Shown: piece after piece, positions 9,146-18,081 of the stretch
Layout: each line of letters begins with the position of its first letter
How positions within the stretch are numbered: position 1 is the first letter of the stretch
From: Lewinellaceae bacterium
GTDB taxonomy: Bacteria; Bacteroidota; Bacteroidia; Chitinophagales; Saprospiraceae
Length of the DNA: 64,000 nt
Assembly: GCA_020636105.1 (NCBI GenBank)
Contig: JACJYL010000001.1
Span: forward strand, 2,728,001-2,792,000
Reading direction: 5' to 3'
Program-made: the position numbers and the translations under genes
Notes under the pieces: model-generated
Databases searched by the model: none
What the model saw: only the letters and a program-made list of their open reading frames with translations
What the model was told of the DNA's origin: nothing

Positions 9146-12100
9146 TTATTTCAACATTTTATTAATCACTTCGATGGCTTTGTCCAGTTGTGGCTGGTTG
9201 CCATTAATTCTGTCTTTGAAAGTCTCTTCCACCCGGATATCCGGGCTGACCCCGGTTTTTTCGAGATTTTTGCCGTCGAGCGTATAACAACCCCAGGAAG
9301 GGAGTCGATAAAACGACCCATCGACCAGGCCCTTGCCACTGGTAAAAATGATCCATCGATACGTTTCCGTTCCGATAATGGTGCCCAGTCCCAGTTCCTT
9401 GAAGCCTGCAGCGGTCATCTCTGCATCCGAAAGGGATTGTTCGTTGATCAGCAAAACGATGGGCTTGTCGGAAGGTCCGAAATTGGACTGGGAGGTGAGT
9501 TGGCCTTCCCGGTACTTCCACTTCAAATACGTTTTCTGACTCAGCAGGCGCAATACGTCATCATGGACATTTCCACCGGTATTGTATCGCAAATCGAGGA
9601 TCAGTCCATCGCGGTAAGCCCCTTCTTCAACAATATCTCTTTTAAATTTATTGAACTCTTCCCTGCCCATATTTTTCATATGCACGTAGGCGATTTTTTT
9701 ATTGGACTTGGCATCGACATACGCCTGATTGGCATCCTCCCATTCATCGTAGAGCAGGTTGTTGATGTTGAAGTAATTTGTCGTATGCAATTTCACCTCC
9801 ACTTTGGTTCCCTTTCGGTCGAAGGTAAGACTGACTTCCGGGTCACGTGAAGGATTGGAAAAATACATCTCTCTGTTTTGGGTGGCATCAACGGGGCGGC
9901 CATTCACCGCTACCAGCACATCCCCGGGTTGGATGTCTTTATCCTTCACATCGGCAGGGCTGTCTTTGATGATTCCCTTAACCTTGAAGGGATCATCATT
10001 TTCAAACATCACCCCCGTTGCTGTCGTTTCAAAACCATAATAAGTTTTCTCTTCTTTTCCGTTGGAATTGAACCCAAAATGAGAAGTATTGAGCTCCCCA
10101 AGCATATCATTGAATAAGAGGCGCAATTCTGCTCTATCGGTGATATAGGGCAAAAAAGCCGCATAACGATCTCTCAGAGCCTGCCAGTTTTGACCGTGGA
10201 AGGTTTCGTTATAAAAATTTTCTTCCATGCCGGCCCAGGCTTCGTAAAACATTTGCTCGAATTCGTCGGAAAGGGTTTTACGGAAAATAAAGTCGATTTC
10301 AATTTTTTCCATTTTGCTGCCATCCGGATCGAAGGTGTAAATGTTGCCCCCGGTAGCCAGGTAGTATTTGTCCTTGGCTTTTTCTATCCCGAAACCGCCC
10401 ATTTTTTCCTTGGAGACCTTTTCTGTCTTTGGTTTTTCAAAGGGTTCCAGGGTGGTCTTCCAAAGGTAACTATCGCCCTCAGCATGATTGGAAGTATAAA
10501 AAATATAGGTTTTTTCCTCTTTCTGGATGACGTATGGACTGGACTGTTCTCCAAAAGAGGGTCCGACCTCTTCAATGCGGTCCATCAATCCCTCCTGGTT
10601 GATCATCACTTTGACCTTTTCCTTTTTATCTTTTTCCTTGTCGGCTTTTTCTCCTTCCGCCGGTTTGTCCGTTTCCTCCCCTTCCTTGTCGGTCTTATCC
10701 TTATCTTTTTTATCCTCCTTCTTTTCTTCTTCCTTGAAAAGCTCATCTACCTTATCCGATTTGAAAGGGTCGTCGAACTTATCGAGTTTAATGCGAAAAA
10801 TATGTTCATTTTGGGTACCGTAAGGATAACTGGGTTGTAACAGGTCGGAAGAAAAATAAAGGTACTTCCCGTCGGGTGACCAGAACGGATTATTTTCGGA
10901 AACCCGCGTTTTGGAAAGGTTTTCCAGGGTTTTGTTTTCGAGGTCGTAAACGAAAATATCCTGTTCAAAGTCCCTGTGAGCATTGAATACGATGTAGCGG
11001 TCGTCCGGTGAAAAATAAGGTTGTGGGTTATACAGGCCCCACAATTCTTCGGTCGCAATGGTTTCACTCGTCAGGGTTTCAAGGTCTAAAAGTCTCACCT
11101 CGTTCCTGCCGCTGAAATAAACGGCTTTGGTGCGATCGCTGTTCATGGAAATGTTGCGGTTGTTCTGGCTGTCGCTGGTGTGTTGTTTGACAGGAGAGGA
11201 GCCATCTGCGGCTACGGAATATAAATTGTAGTACCCTCCGGCAGTTTGGGTAAAGAGCAGTGTTTTATTGTCTTTCAACCAGGCTATTTCACTGACAGCC
11301 TGTTTGGGATCGGTGATAATTTCCTTAACGAATTTGCCTTTTATATCCGAAATAAACAACCGCCCCCTGGAGACGAAGGCCAGTTTTTTATTGTCCGGAG
11401 AGACTGCAAAATTATTGATCTTGCCCTTTACATCATAGTCCTCGGATTTATCAATGGTATAGTTATTAAACAGGCGAATGTCCGGCTTGATGGTTTTTCC
11501 TTTTTCCACATCATAAACGAAAACCTGGTAGTCTTTTCTAAAAACGATCTTTTTACCGTTGGCGCTTACCTTTGGCCAGTATATCGACGTTTCAAATTTG
11601 GTCAGCTGCTTCTTTTTACCTTTATCGAAGGTATAGAGATTGTATTCCCCGTTGGCTTCATCCGACATGAAATAAACCGTTCCTTTTTTATCGATGGTCG
11701 CGCCAAAATCCTTGCCGTTATAGGTGGTATAGACTTTAAAATCTCCTGTTGCGGGATTGTAGGATTTTATATCCGGGTTATAATCTCCCTTGTAGCGTTT
11801 GCGATGGGCAAAATATTTGCTTTCCCATGATTCATTAAAGTAAATTTCGTCCGTTTTGGGATGAATGGCCACGTTGTGAACATTATCAAAATAATGATCA
11901 AACAAACGTTTTGGGGTTCCTCCTTCGATACTGATACTGTACCCGGAAAACCGGTTGAACCGGTTGGACGTAAAATAAATCGTCTGGCTGTCCCAACTCC
12001 AGGAATCCACATCATCACTAGCCTGGTGGTAAGTCAGTTGACGAATAGTTCCACCCTCCAAAGGCATGAGGAAAATATCCTTATTGCCGTACTGGGTGCC

Positions 12101-12355
12101 GCTAAAAGCCAGCCATTTTCCATCAGGACTTACATTGGGGCGGGTTTCTTCTCCGTCCATTGCCGTAAGTCGGGTCGCTTCTCCACCGTCGACAGATACT
12201 TTCCAAAGATCCCCATCATTACTAAAAATTATGGTCTCCGCATCCGGCGTCAGGACGGGGTCGAGTGTGAATTTACTCCCCTCCAATTGGCTGTAGGACG
12301 TGGCAGCAGAAAGGAAAAGTGTTGTTAATGCAAAAAAGTGTTTTAATAAGGTCAT
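9146..12355 (-). CDS. Tricorn-type S41 protease with beta-propeller and PDZ domains
   Basis: The ATG at 12355 gives a 1069-residue protein with a signal peptide ending near ATSYSQ. Residues about 25-560 are WD40/PD40-like propeller blades, with many SPDGKWLAF- and SPDDRYIVF-type strands. A highly charged Lys/Glu/Asp insertion (about residues 570-615) follows, then a second beta domain, a PDZ domain (about 800-880) and an S41 protease core. Tricorn catalytic elements are visible: the Ser-His pair at 758-759 and the nucleophile Ser976 next to Asp977 in SLSDAEM. Such proteins cleave peptides into short products; this one is exported, unlike archaeal tricorn. An in-frame upstream start would add 48 non-homologous residues. 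The next gene downstream is another exported hydrolase, suggesting a peptide-scavenging pair. Confidence 0.92.
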   Translation of the reverse strand: MTLLKHFFALTTLFLSAATSYSQLEGSKFTLDPVLTPDAETIIFSNDGDLWKVSVDGGEATRLTAMDGEETRPNVSPDGKWLAFSGTQYGNKDIFLMPLEGGTIRQLTYHQASDDVDSWSWDSQTIYFTSNRFNRFSGYSISIEGGTPKRLFDHYFDNVHNVAIHPKTDEIYFNESWESKYFAHRKRYKGDYNPDIKSYNPATGDFKVYTTYNGKDFGATIDKKGTVYFMSDEANGEYNLYTFDKGKKKQLTKFETSIYWPKVSANGKKIVFRKDYQVFVYDVEKGKTIKPDIRLFNNYTIDKSEDYDVKGKINNFAVSPDNKKLAFVSRGRLFISDIKGKFVKEIITDPKQAVSEIAWLKDNKTLLFTQTAGGYYNLYSVAADGSSPVKQHTSDSQNNRNISMNSDRTKAVYFSGRNEVRLLDLETLTSETIATEELWGLYNPQPYFSPDDRYIVFNAHRDFEQDIFVYDLENKTLENLSKTRVSENNPFWSPDGKYLYFSSDLLQPSYPYGTQNEHIFRIKLDKFDDPFKSDKVDELFKEEEKKEDKKDKDKTDKEGEETDKPAEGEKADKEKDKKEKVKVMINQEGLMDRIEEVGPSFGEQSSPYVIQKEEKTYIFYTSNHAEGDSYLWKTTLEPFEKPKTEKVSKEKMGGFGIEKAKDKYYLATGGNIYTFDPDGSKMEKIEIDFIFRKTLSDEFEQMFYEAWAGMEENFYNETFHGQNWQALRDRYAAFLPYITDRAELRLLFNDMLGELNTSHFGFNSNGKEEKTYYGFETTATGVMFENDDPFKVKGIIKDSPADVKDKDIQPGDVLVAVNGRPVDATQNREMYFSNPSRDPEVSLTFDRKGTKVEVKLHTTNYFNINNLLYDEWEDANQAYVDAKSNKKIAYVHMKNMGREEFNKFKRDIVEEGAYRDGLILDLRYNTGGNVHDDVLRLLSQKTYLKWKYREGQLTSQSNFGPSDKPIVLLINEQSLSDAEMTAAGFKELGLGTIIGTETYRWIIFTSGKGLVDGSFYRLPSWGCYTLDGKNLEKTGVSPDIRVEETFKDRINGNQPQLDKAIEVINKMLK

Positions 12356-12481
12356 AACAGGTGATTTTGTGCAATAATAAAACTCCTCCAAACCAGTAGG
12401 GCTTGGATACACAATAATACCTTTTTTTATGCAAAAACGATTAGGGTTTCGACGAAATGTATAGATGAGAAGATGAGTGGG

Positions 12482-12580
12482 GATATTTTCTTGCAGCACC
12501 AGGGCAGGAGTCCCTTGCCTTTGTCCGCGTAGGACAAGATATCGTAACGAGCTTTTTTCACGGGGTGTTTTCCTAAGAAT
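12482..12580. repeat. Dispersed spacer repeat, copy A
   Basis: This noncoding stretch resembles 13496-13592 along its length at roughly 70 percent identity by eye. The best conserved core is ACAAGATATCGTAACGAGC here against ACAAGATGTCATAACGAGC there, preceded in both by a GGAGTCC(C/T)TTGC block and followed by a T-run. The two copies are in the same orientation and flank the beta-barrel gene at 12797-13441. Confidence 0.7.
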
Positions 12581-12796
12581 TACGAAATCCTGATCCTGGC
12601 AAGTGAATAGGCGAGAACTATTATGATCTGAAGCATGAATTATATGGTTATTTTCAAGCAGCAGAAACTATAGAGAGGTGAAGAAATTCACCCGTAAAAA
12701 GTTAAAATTAAAATAACATTCACTTGGCCGATACAAAAGACGTTATGGTTTTGTCTTAGATCTGATTCTGCTTTATCACCTTTAAAACTTTTCCTT

Positions 12797-13441
12797 ATGA
12801 AAAAGAATGCGCTGCTCTTTGTAATGGGATTTTTTATGTTCCAAACTACTGTTAACGGACAATTTTCCATTGGGTTGTCAAACGGTCTCAATATTTCTTC
12901 TGAAAAACGTACCAGATCACAAGAACCAGAATATGGAAGTGTCAAGCCTGATTTTAACTATTTTTTCGGCATAACCTCAAAATATGATATTTCGCCCAAA
13001 GTCGCTATAAAAGGCGATATTCAGTATTCTCCTAAAGGGTACAAAATTGACTATACTGAATCGGAAGCAGTTCTAAGGGCCAAATACAGCTATATTGATA
13101 TTTTACCAGGAATTGAATACAGCTTAAACAAAAATTTTGCCGTGGGCGTGGGGATTAATTTCGGTATTCTGCTAGATTATTCTATTAAAGCTGAAAAAGA
13201 TGAATGGACAAGTTTGAAAGATTTAGAGGTTATTAAACCGGTTGATTTTGGCATGACAGGTTGTGTAAAAGGGTATTTCGGACGTTTTTTCCTAATAGCC
13301 TCTTATAATTACGGATTATCAGATATTAGTAAAATTATTTTCACAGATGCCAATGGTGTACCAATGGAAAATCAGCCGAAATTATTCAACCGAAACTTTC
13401 AACTAGGCGCGGGGTATTTGTTTTCAATGGATAATAATTGA
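12797..13441 (+). CDS. Small outer-membrane beta-barrel protein (PorT/OMP_b-brl family type)
   Basis: The 214-residue product has a signal peptide (first 21 residues, ending TVNGQ) followed by alternating amphipathic strands typical of an eight-stranded outer-membrane barrel, for example KVAIKGDIQYSPKG and FAVGVGINFG, ending with a strand that closes near the C-terminus (FQLGAGYLFSM). This matches the general PorT-like outer-membrane family of Bacteroidota, whose members mostly have no assigned function. It is a single-gene unit on the plus strand, opposite to both neighbours, and is flanked by two diverged copies of a spacer repeat. That isolation and flanking repeat could mean it was inserted here. 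Confidence 0.8.
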   Translation: MKKNALLFVMGFFMFQTTVNGQFSIGLSNGLNISSEKRTRSQEPEYGSVKPDFNYFFGITSKYDISPKVAIKGDIQYSPKGYKIDYTESEAVLRAKYSYIDILPGIEYSLNKNFAVGVGINFGILLDYSIKAEKDEWTSLKDLEVIKPVDFGMTGCVKGYFGRFFLIASYNYGLSDISKIIFTDANGVPMENQPKLFNRNFQLGAGYLFSMDNN

Positions 13442-13495
13442 TGGGCGGATGTGTAAGAGAACAGCTTCATGCACGAGCATGCAGTGATTACGGGA

Positions 13496-13592
13496 AGATA
13501 TTTTAACACAGCTTCAGGACTGGAGTCCTTTGCTTTGGTTCATCTACGACAAGATGTCATAACGAGCCTTTTTTAACCGAGAGTGTTTATTT
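13496..13592. repeat. Dispersed spacer repeat, copy B
   Basis: This is the second copy of the repeat described at 12482-12580, in direct orientation, starting 55 bases after the stop of the beta-barrel gene. It holds no open reading frame of note. Confidence 0.7.
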
Positions 13593-13653
13593 AACAATCC
13601 CGATAATTTTATCGAGGATGTCGCGATGCTCCATTTAAACTTTGAACCGGGAA

Positions 13654-13728
13654 TCTTCAACAAACCATCATAACATGCAGCATCAAACCATCATAATATC
13701 AAAGTATCAGACCATCATCGTATCAAAT
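13654..13728. repeat. Degenerate short-period tandem repeat
   Basis: On the minus strand this spacer is a chain of near-copies of TTTGATA and TTATGATGG spaced 7-9 bases apart. It lies directly after the stop of the DAHP synthase gene and has no hairpin with a T-tail. Confidence 0.6.
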
Positions 13729-14790
13729 TCAATCCAAAACCGTTCCGCGTAACCGCTCCCGGAAATGGCGTAAAACCTCAGCCGTTTGATCCCAGCCCAG
13801 ACATTCATCAGTGACAGAAACGCCATATTGAAGTTCCTTTAAATCAACAGGAATGGATTGTTTCCCAAAATGGATATTGCTTTCCAGCATGACGCCCATG
13901 ATCGACTGGTTGCCTTTGGCGATCTGGTCGGCGACATTCATCAGCACAGCCGGTTGGTTGGCTGCCTTTTTGCTACTGTTGTCATGGCTGCAATCCACCA
14001 TAATACGCTGAGGGTATCCCCTTTCCTTAAGGATGGCCTCGTATTGAGCTATATTTTCGGCATCGTAATTGGGTACTTTTCCCCCGCGAAGGATAAGGTG
14101 GGTATAAGGATTTCCGTTGGTACGCACCACGGCTACGCGGCCATCGGGGTGAATGCTGACGAAATTGTGAGGCGAAGCTACGGATTCCAAAGCCTGTATG
14201 GCTATTTTGACGTTGCCGTCCGTTCCATTTTTGAAACCAACTGCCGAAGAGAATCCGCTGGCCATTTTACGGTGACTCTGGGATTCTGTAGTCCTGGCGC
14301 CAATGGCTGTCCAGGAAAAGAGGTCCTGTATGTATTGAGGCGTTACGATATCGAGAGCTTCGCCGGCAGCCGGCAATCCGAGTTCGGCAATGTAGGTGAG
14401 CAGTTCCCGGGAGCGTTTCAGCCCTTCTTCCAGTGCGTAGCTATTATCGAGAAAAGGATCGTTGATAAGCCCCTGCCAGCCGACGGTGGTCCTGGGTTTT
14501 TCAAAATAAACCCGCATCACGAGATAAAGGGTATCGTCGAGTTCATCGGCCAGGGCCTTGAGGCGACGGGCATAATCTTTGGCCCCTTGTATGTCATGAA
14601 TGGAACAGGGCCCCACCACCACAAGCTGACGCTTATCTTCGCGGGCAAGAATATTCTTCACCGTCGTTTGTCCGGTCATCACAGTATGGATAATTTTTTC
14701 CGTCAGGGGGTATAATTTTTTGAGTTCTGCCGGGGTGATGATGGGTTGTTCTTCGCTGATGTTTAGGTTTTCAATTCTCTTGTCGGTCAT
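13729..14790 (-). CDS. aroG: 3-deoxy-7-phosphoheptulonate (DAHP) synthase, class I
   Basis: The product is 353 residues, the normal length for an AroF/G/H-type DAHP synthase, which condenses phosphoenolpyruvate with erythrose 4-phosphate in the first step of aromatic amino-acid synthesis. Diagnostic segments include VVGPCSIHD near residue 56, YFEKPRTTVGWQG (96-108) with the substrate-binding KPRT, the block TAIGARTTESQ (163-173) and MVDCSHDNSSKK near residue 266. It is cytosolic. Which feedback-inhibited isozyme (Phe-, Tyr- or Trp-sensitive) it corresponds to cannot be told; the symbol marks the family. It stands alone, with no other aro gene nearby. Confidence 0.95.
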   Translation of the reverse strand: MTDKRIENLNISEEQPIITPAELKKLYPLTEKIIHTVMTGQTTVKNILAREDKRQLVVVGPCSIHDIQGAKDYARRLKALADELDDTLYLVMRVYFEKPRTTVGWQGLINDPFLDNSYALEEGLKRSRELLTYIAELGLPAAGEALDIVTPQYIQDLFSWTAIGARTTESQSHRKMASGFSSAVGFKNGTDGNVKIAIQALESVASPHNFVSIHPDGRVAVVRTNGNPYTHLILRGGKVPNYDAENIAQYEAILKERGYPQRIMVDCSHDNSSKKAANQPAVLMNVADQIAKGNQSIMGVMLESNIHFGKQSIPVDLKELQYGVSVTDECLGWDQTAEVLRHFRERLRGTVLD

Positions 14791-14941
14791 GACTATGGCT
14801 GCTTATTTTATTCAAAAAAGTGCTGGCAAGGAAAAGCCCTGCCTCAAAACAAGGCATGAAAGTAAAAGTTATTATTGGGGAAACATAATGGGGTAATAGA
14901 AAATACCAAATTAGGGTGGTATGAAAAATAAAAAAGCCAGC

Positions 14942-15637
14942 CTACTTCTTCTCCATAAACCGATAGCCCAACTCCACAAAAACGACAAAACTACGATCAT
15001 TCTTTGCCGACAACCTGGACGTTTTCGTCACCGAGAATTCACCTCTCGTCGCCACAGAAAAACGGCCCGGAGCCCAGGAAACTTCCACCGGAAGGATCAA
15101 CACCAAGGGCGCCAGGGATTTATTGTTGAGTTTCAATGTCGTTGTTATGCCATTCACCACCGCAGTGCCATAATCTGTTTTGGAATAAAACACCCCACGC
15201 AGCCCAAGTCCGGCCCCCAATGAAATATTTTTATCAGGCAAAATTTCAAGATAGGGTAAGGCAAATCCACTGAGATTAAGATTGGTGTTGATGCCAATAA
15301 TTCCACCAAGGGCTTGCCCGTTATAATCATTAAAAACAGTAGGTTCGTCATAAAACCTGAACCGCTGGCCATTGACCTGGTACTTGATCCTGAACTTCTC
15401 ATTCAAGGCCGTTTGATACGAAACGCCCAAACCAAACCCGCCTACCAATACCCCTCTGCCCTCGCTGGAAGAATACCACAGCATCGGGTATTGCCCCAGC
15501 AACTCATTACTGAGGGGGTAAGTTTCGTTGGCGTTAATATGAATAGACCAGGATTGCGCTTCCAGGCGATATCCAAAGGTTGAAATGACCAGGAACAATA
15601 ATAGTATTCCCGCCTTTATCTTAAAATTGAAATCCAT
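14942..15637 (-). CDS. Predicted outer-membrane beta-barrel protein, function unknown
   Basis: The 231-residue product begins with a signal peptide (about 28 residues, ending RLEAQS). The rest alternates hydrophobic and polar residues in strands of about ten, with many Gly and aromatic residues (for example GVLVGGFGLGVSYQ), and ends in an aromatic closing strand FVELGYRF. This pattern suggests an outer-membrane barrel. I recognise no specific family. It starts 10 bases after the stop of the small lipoprotein gene at 15648-15971 on the same strand, so the two are probably co-transcribed. Confidence 0.72.
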   Translation of the reverse strand: MDFNFKIKAGILLLFLVISTFGYRLEAQSWSIHINANETYPLSNELLGQYPMLWYSSSEGRGVLVGGFGLGVSYQTALNEKFRIKYQVNGQRFRFYDEPTVFNDYNGQALGGIIGINTNLNLSGFALPYLEILPDKNISLGAGLGLRGVFYSKTDYGTAVVNGITTTLKLNNKSLAPLVLILPVEVSWAPGRFSVATRGEFSVTKTSRLSAKNDRSFVVFVELGYRFMEKK

Positions 15638-15647
15638 GGTTTTGCTT

Positions 15648-15971
15648 TTATTCGGCTTTTAAAACAGGATGAATAAAGGTCTCTCCCTCATAAACCAATT
15701 CTACGTAGTAGATTCCCTTTTCCTGATCACGCATATCCACTGCAAAATTGCCTCCGGGAGTTATGTTGTTTATTTCTACCACCACTTCTTCATTGCCGGT
15801 AAGAATACGTACATTCGACTCCCCTTGAATATTGGCATCAAGTGTCAGCAAAAAAGAATCGGTGAATGGGTTGGGATAAACGGTGAAAGGTGGAAGGCTT
15901 ATGAATTCCACTTCTTTATTGCACGAAAAAAGGGCTAATATCAAGAGGAGAGCCATTAAATTTTTGGTCAT
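15648..15971 (-). CDS. Tiny lipoprotein resembling an isolated T9SS sorting domain
   Basis: This 107-residue protein has a lipoprotein signal with lipobox ending at Cys17 (ALFSC) followed by NKE. After only about ten residues it enters a domain that looks like a T9SS type A sorting tail: FTVYPNPFTDSF at about 29-40, a central beta portion with Gly-Gly, then GIYYVELVYEGE and a basic end. Normally that tail is the last 70-90 residues of a large cargo; here there is no cargo. It precedes a predicted outer-membrane barrel gene by 10 bases. Role unknown; it could be a regulator or mimic of sorting, or a remnant of a larger gene. Confidence 0.7.
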   Translation of the reverse strand: MTKNLMALLLILALFSCNKEVEFISLPPFTVYPNPFTDSFLLTLDANIQGESNVRILTGNEEVVVEINNITPGGNFAVDMRDQEKGIYYVELVYEGETFIHPVLKAE

Positions 15972-15986
15972 ATATTTTTTTTTGAG

Positions 15987-16035
15987 GATAACGTACAGGG
16001 CATAACTTAAGCTAAGTTATGCCCTGTACGTTATC
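15987..16035. repeat. Perfect 23-base inverted repeat, 3-base loop
   Basis: The left arm at 15987-16009 begins GATAACGTACAGGGCA. The right arm at 16013-16035 is its exact reverse complement, with AGC between. The right arm touches the stop codon of the M1 peptidase gene. On the minus strand the hairpin is followed by CTC and a run of nine A, not T, so it is not a standard intrinsic terminator, although it could still stop or stabilise the 3' end of the message. Confidence 0.9.
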
Positions 16036-17678
16036 TATTTCTGTGTCTTCATCATGATCACATAAAAATTAGGATCCAGTTCATACCGGCCAAAATCCTG
16101 GGGATAATCCATGCTTTGCCATTCGGTGGTAGGTTCCAGCCATTGCATGTCACCGTCAAAGCCAAATTTTATGGGCATATCAAATCCTTCCACACAATCC
16201 TCCCAGCGATATAAAAACTCTCCTCCGCTAAAACTGAAGGCAAATATGGGAACCCGTGTATCGCGCAGGTATTGGTCAAAGAAAGGGCCAAGGTCACGAT
16301 TGAGCATTCTTCCGATGTAATCCTCAATTTGTTTACTGGTAACGGTCTGGTGATAAAACTGCTGGTTAAGCCCGCGAAGCACCCTCATCCAAAGCTTGTC
16401 GTCTCCCGCTATCTGGCGTAAGGTGTGCAACATATTAGAACCCTTGGAGTACATATCCCCCGAGCCGGGATAATTTACATCATACACCCCGATGATGGGG
16501 CGGTCATTCCTGATGTTCTGGCGGGTGCCGATGACGTATTGATTACAATATTTAGGCCCGAAATGGTAATCTACGAACAGGCTTTCCGAATAGGCAGTAA
16601 ATCCTTCGTGTACCCACATATCCGCAATATCCCGGTAGGTAATGTTATTGGCAAACCATTCGTGGCCGGATTCGTGGACGATGATGAAATCAAATTCCAT
16701 CCCAATACCCGTACCGCTCACATCCCGACCGCCGTACCCGTTCTTATAGCCGTTGCCGTAAGTGACAGAACTCTGGTGTTCCATACCCGGGTAAGGCACC
16801 TCTACCAGCTTGTACCCGTCCTCGTAAAAAGGATACGGGCCAAACCAGCGTTCAAAAGCTTCCAGCATTCTTGGCACTTCACGGAACTGGTTTTTGGCCT
16901 TATCAAGATTGTAGGAAAGGACGTAGTAATCACAATCCAGCATGCCTTTTTCGCCATGGTATTGTTCCGAAAAGTGAACGTAATCGCCCACGTTGAAATT
17001 GACCCCGTAGTTATTGATCGGATTGACTACCTCCCAAATGAAAGTTTTGGTTTTATCATCGTTTTGTACCGTTTTTTTCAACCGGCCATTGGCTACTCCC
17101 GTCAAATTTTCCGGCACCGTAAGGCTGATGAGCATCCCATTATCGGGTTCGTCATACATGTGGTCTTTACAGGGCCACCAAAGACTGGCACCGTCCCCCT
17201 GGCAGGTGGTCACCGCTAAATCATTGCCGTTGTCATCCTTGGCCCAGGTCACCCCACCACTCCAGGGAGGCCTTTTGCTTACCTGGGGTTTCCCCTCAAA
17301 ATGTATCGTAATTTCATTGGTGGCGCCTATTTTTTGTTTCTGTTTGATTTCAATAAAATGAGCGTTGCCATCTTTCCTGATAGCCAGGGAAGATTTACCC
17401 TGCAACACAGAAGTAATACGCATGGGCGGCTGCAGGTCAATCTGCATCACCTGATAAGGTTTGAGCACTTTATAGATAATCGTATTGGTTCCTTTTAGCG
17501 TACTGTCAGCAGGGTTGATCGTCACCTGTAAATTGTAATGCTCAAGATCCCACCAGCTTCGTTCTTTGGTAATGCTTCCACGCAGGGTATCCTGGTGGGT
17601 AAATTCCGTTTGCTGCCCGAAAGTCAGAGTCACCAAAAACAACAATATGACGGTTAAAAAGCTTTTCATGTATTTCAT
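16035..17678 (-). CDS. M1 family zinc aminopeptidase, exported
   Basis: The 547-residue protein has a signal peptide (to about residue 22, TFGQ). It contains the M1 catalytic zinc site HESGH at 335-339 with the third ligand Glu358, exactly 19 residues after His339, inside WVHEGF. An N-terminal beta domain (about 25-230) includes the substrate-anchoring region near GMEHQSS. M1 enzymes remove N-terminal residues from peptides; the usual GAMEN motif is replaced by the GMEHQ arrangement seen in the leukotriene-A4-hydrolase/short bacterial branch. The length is shorter than four-domain PepN. Two possible ATGs exist at 17678 and 17669; both give the same signal peptide. It is likely a single-gene unit, acting in the periplasm or outside. 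Confidence 0.93.
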   Translation of the reverse strand: MKYMKSFLTVILLFLVTLTFGQQTEFTHQDTLRGSITKERSWWDLEHYNLQVTINPADSTLKGTNTIIYKVLKPYQVMQIDLQPPMRITSVLQGKSSLAIRKDGNAHFIEIKQKQKIGATNEITIHFEGKPQVSKRPPWSGGVTWAKDDNGNDLAVTTCQGDGASLWWPCKDHMYDEPDNGMLISLTVPENLTGVANGRLKKTVQNDDKTKTFIWEVVNPINNYGVNFNVGDYVHFSEQYHGEKGMLDCDYYVLSYNLDKAKNQFREVPRMLEAFERWFGPYPFYEDGYKLVEVPYPGMEHQSSVTYGNGYKNGYGGRDVSGTGIGMEFDFIIVHESGHEWFANNITYRDIADMWVHEGFTAYSESLFVDYHFGPKYCNQYVIGTRQNIRNDRPIIGVYDVNYPGSGDMYSKGSNMLHTLRQIAGDDKLWMRVLRGLNQQFYHQTVTSKQIEDYIGRMLNRDLGPFFDQYLRDTRVPIFAFSFSGGEFLYRWEDCVEGFDMPIKFGFDGDMQWLEPTTEWQSMDYPQDFGRYELDPNFYVIMMKTQK

Positions 17679-18081
17679 TTTTTAATAGATAAAATCAAAG
17701 AGGCTAAATTAAAGGTTTTTAGCAAACAAAACTACCGAAAAGAAGAAAACACTCCTTTCAACAAAACTGTACCCTTTACAAGTGATTAAGGAGGGCTCTT
17801 TAGCCTTTAATCATTAGTCTTTTACCATTCTACACAAAAGGGGGGCTTTTCCACTTTGGAAATCCCCGGCATCCAATTATCTTAGCACTATAGTATCTTT
17901 AGAGTCACAGTATATTAGTATCAAATCATCTTAGGAACAGTTCAAAAAAAAATTGACAATTTTAATCATGTAAATCACTGAAAATCAACACTTTTACATT
18001 TTTAATTTATCATTCTAAATTTTACATTTCCCTTAGTATCATTAGTATCTTAGTATCTTAGCCCGACATAAAAAACCACTT
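17679..18081. other. 403-base spacer between divergent genes, with short repeats
   Basis: This AT-rich divergent promoter region separates the M1 peptidase and the plus-strand fusion gene. It holds two patches of degenerate repeats: 17881-17934 and 18032-18063, where (T)TAGTATCT recurs every 8-9 bases immediately before the fusion gene's ATG. No open reading frame of merit and no clear TAnnTTTG promoter was found. Confidence 0.6.

Noticed and set aside
10190..10840. 216-codon hydrophobic frame antisense to the tricorn-type protease
   Set aside because: It is the reverse of the Lys/Glu-rich linker and adjacent regions, giving Phe/Leu-rich nonsense.
12688..12945. 85-codon minus-strand frame over the start of the barrel gene
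   Set aside because: It overlaps a signal-peptide-bearing plus-strand gene and has no motif.
15987..16035. Standard intrinsic terminator call for the palindrome
   Set aside because: The minus-strand tail is A-rich, not T-rich, so I list it only as an inverted repeat.
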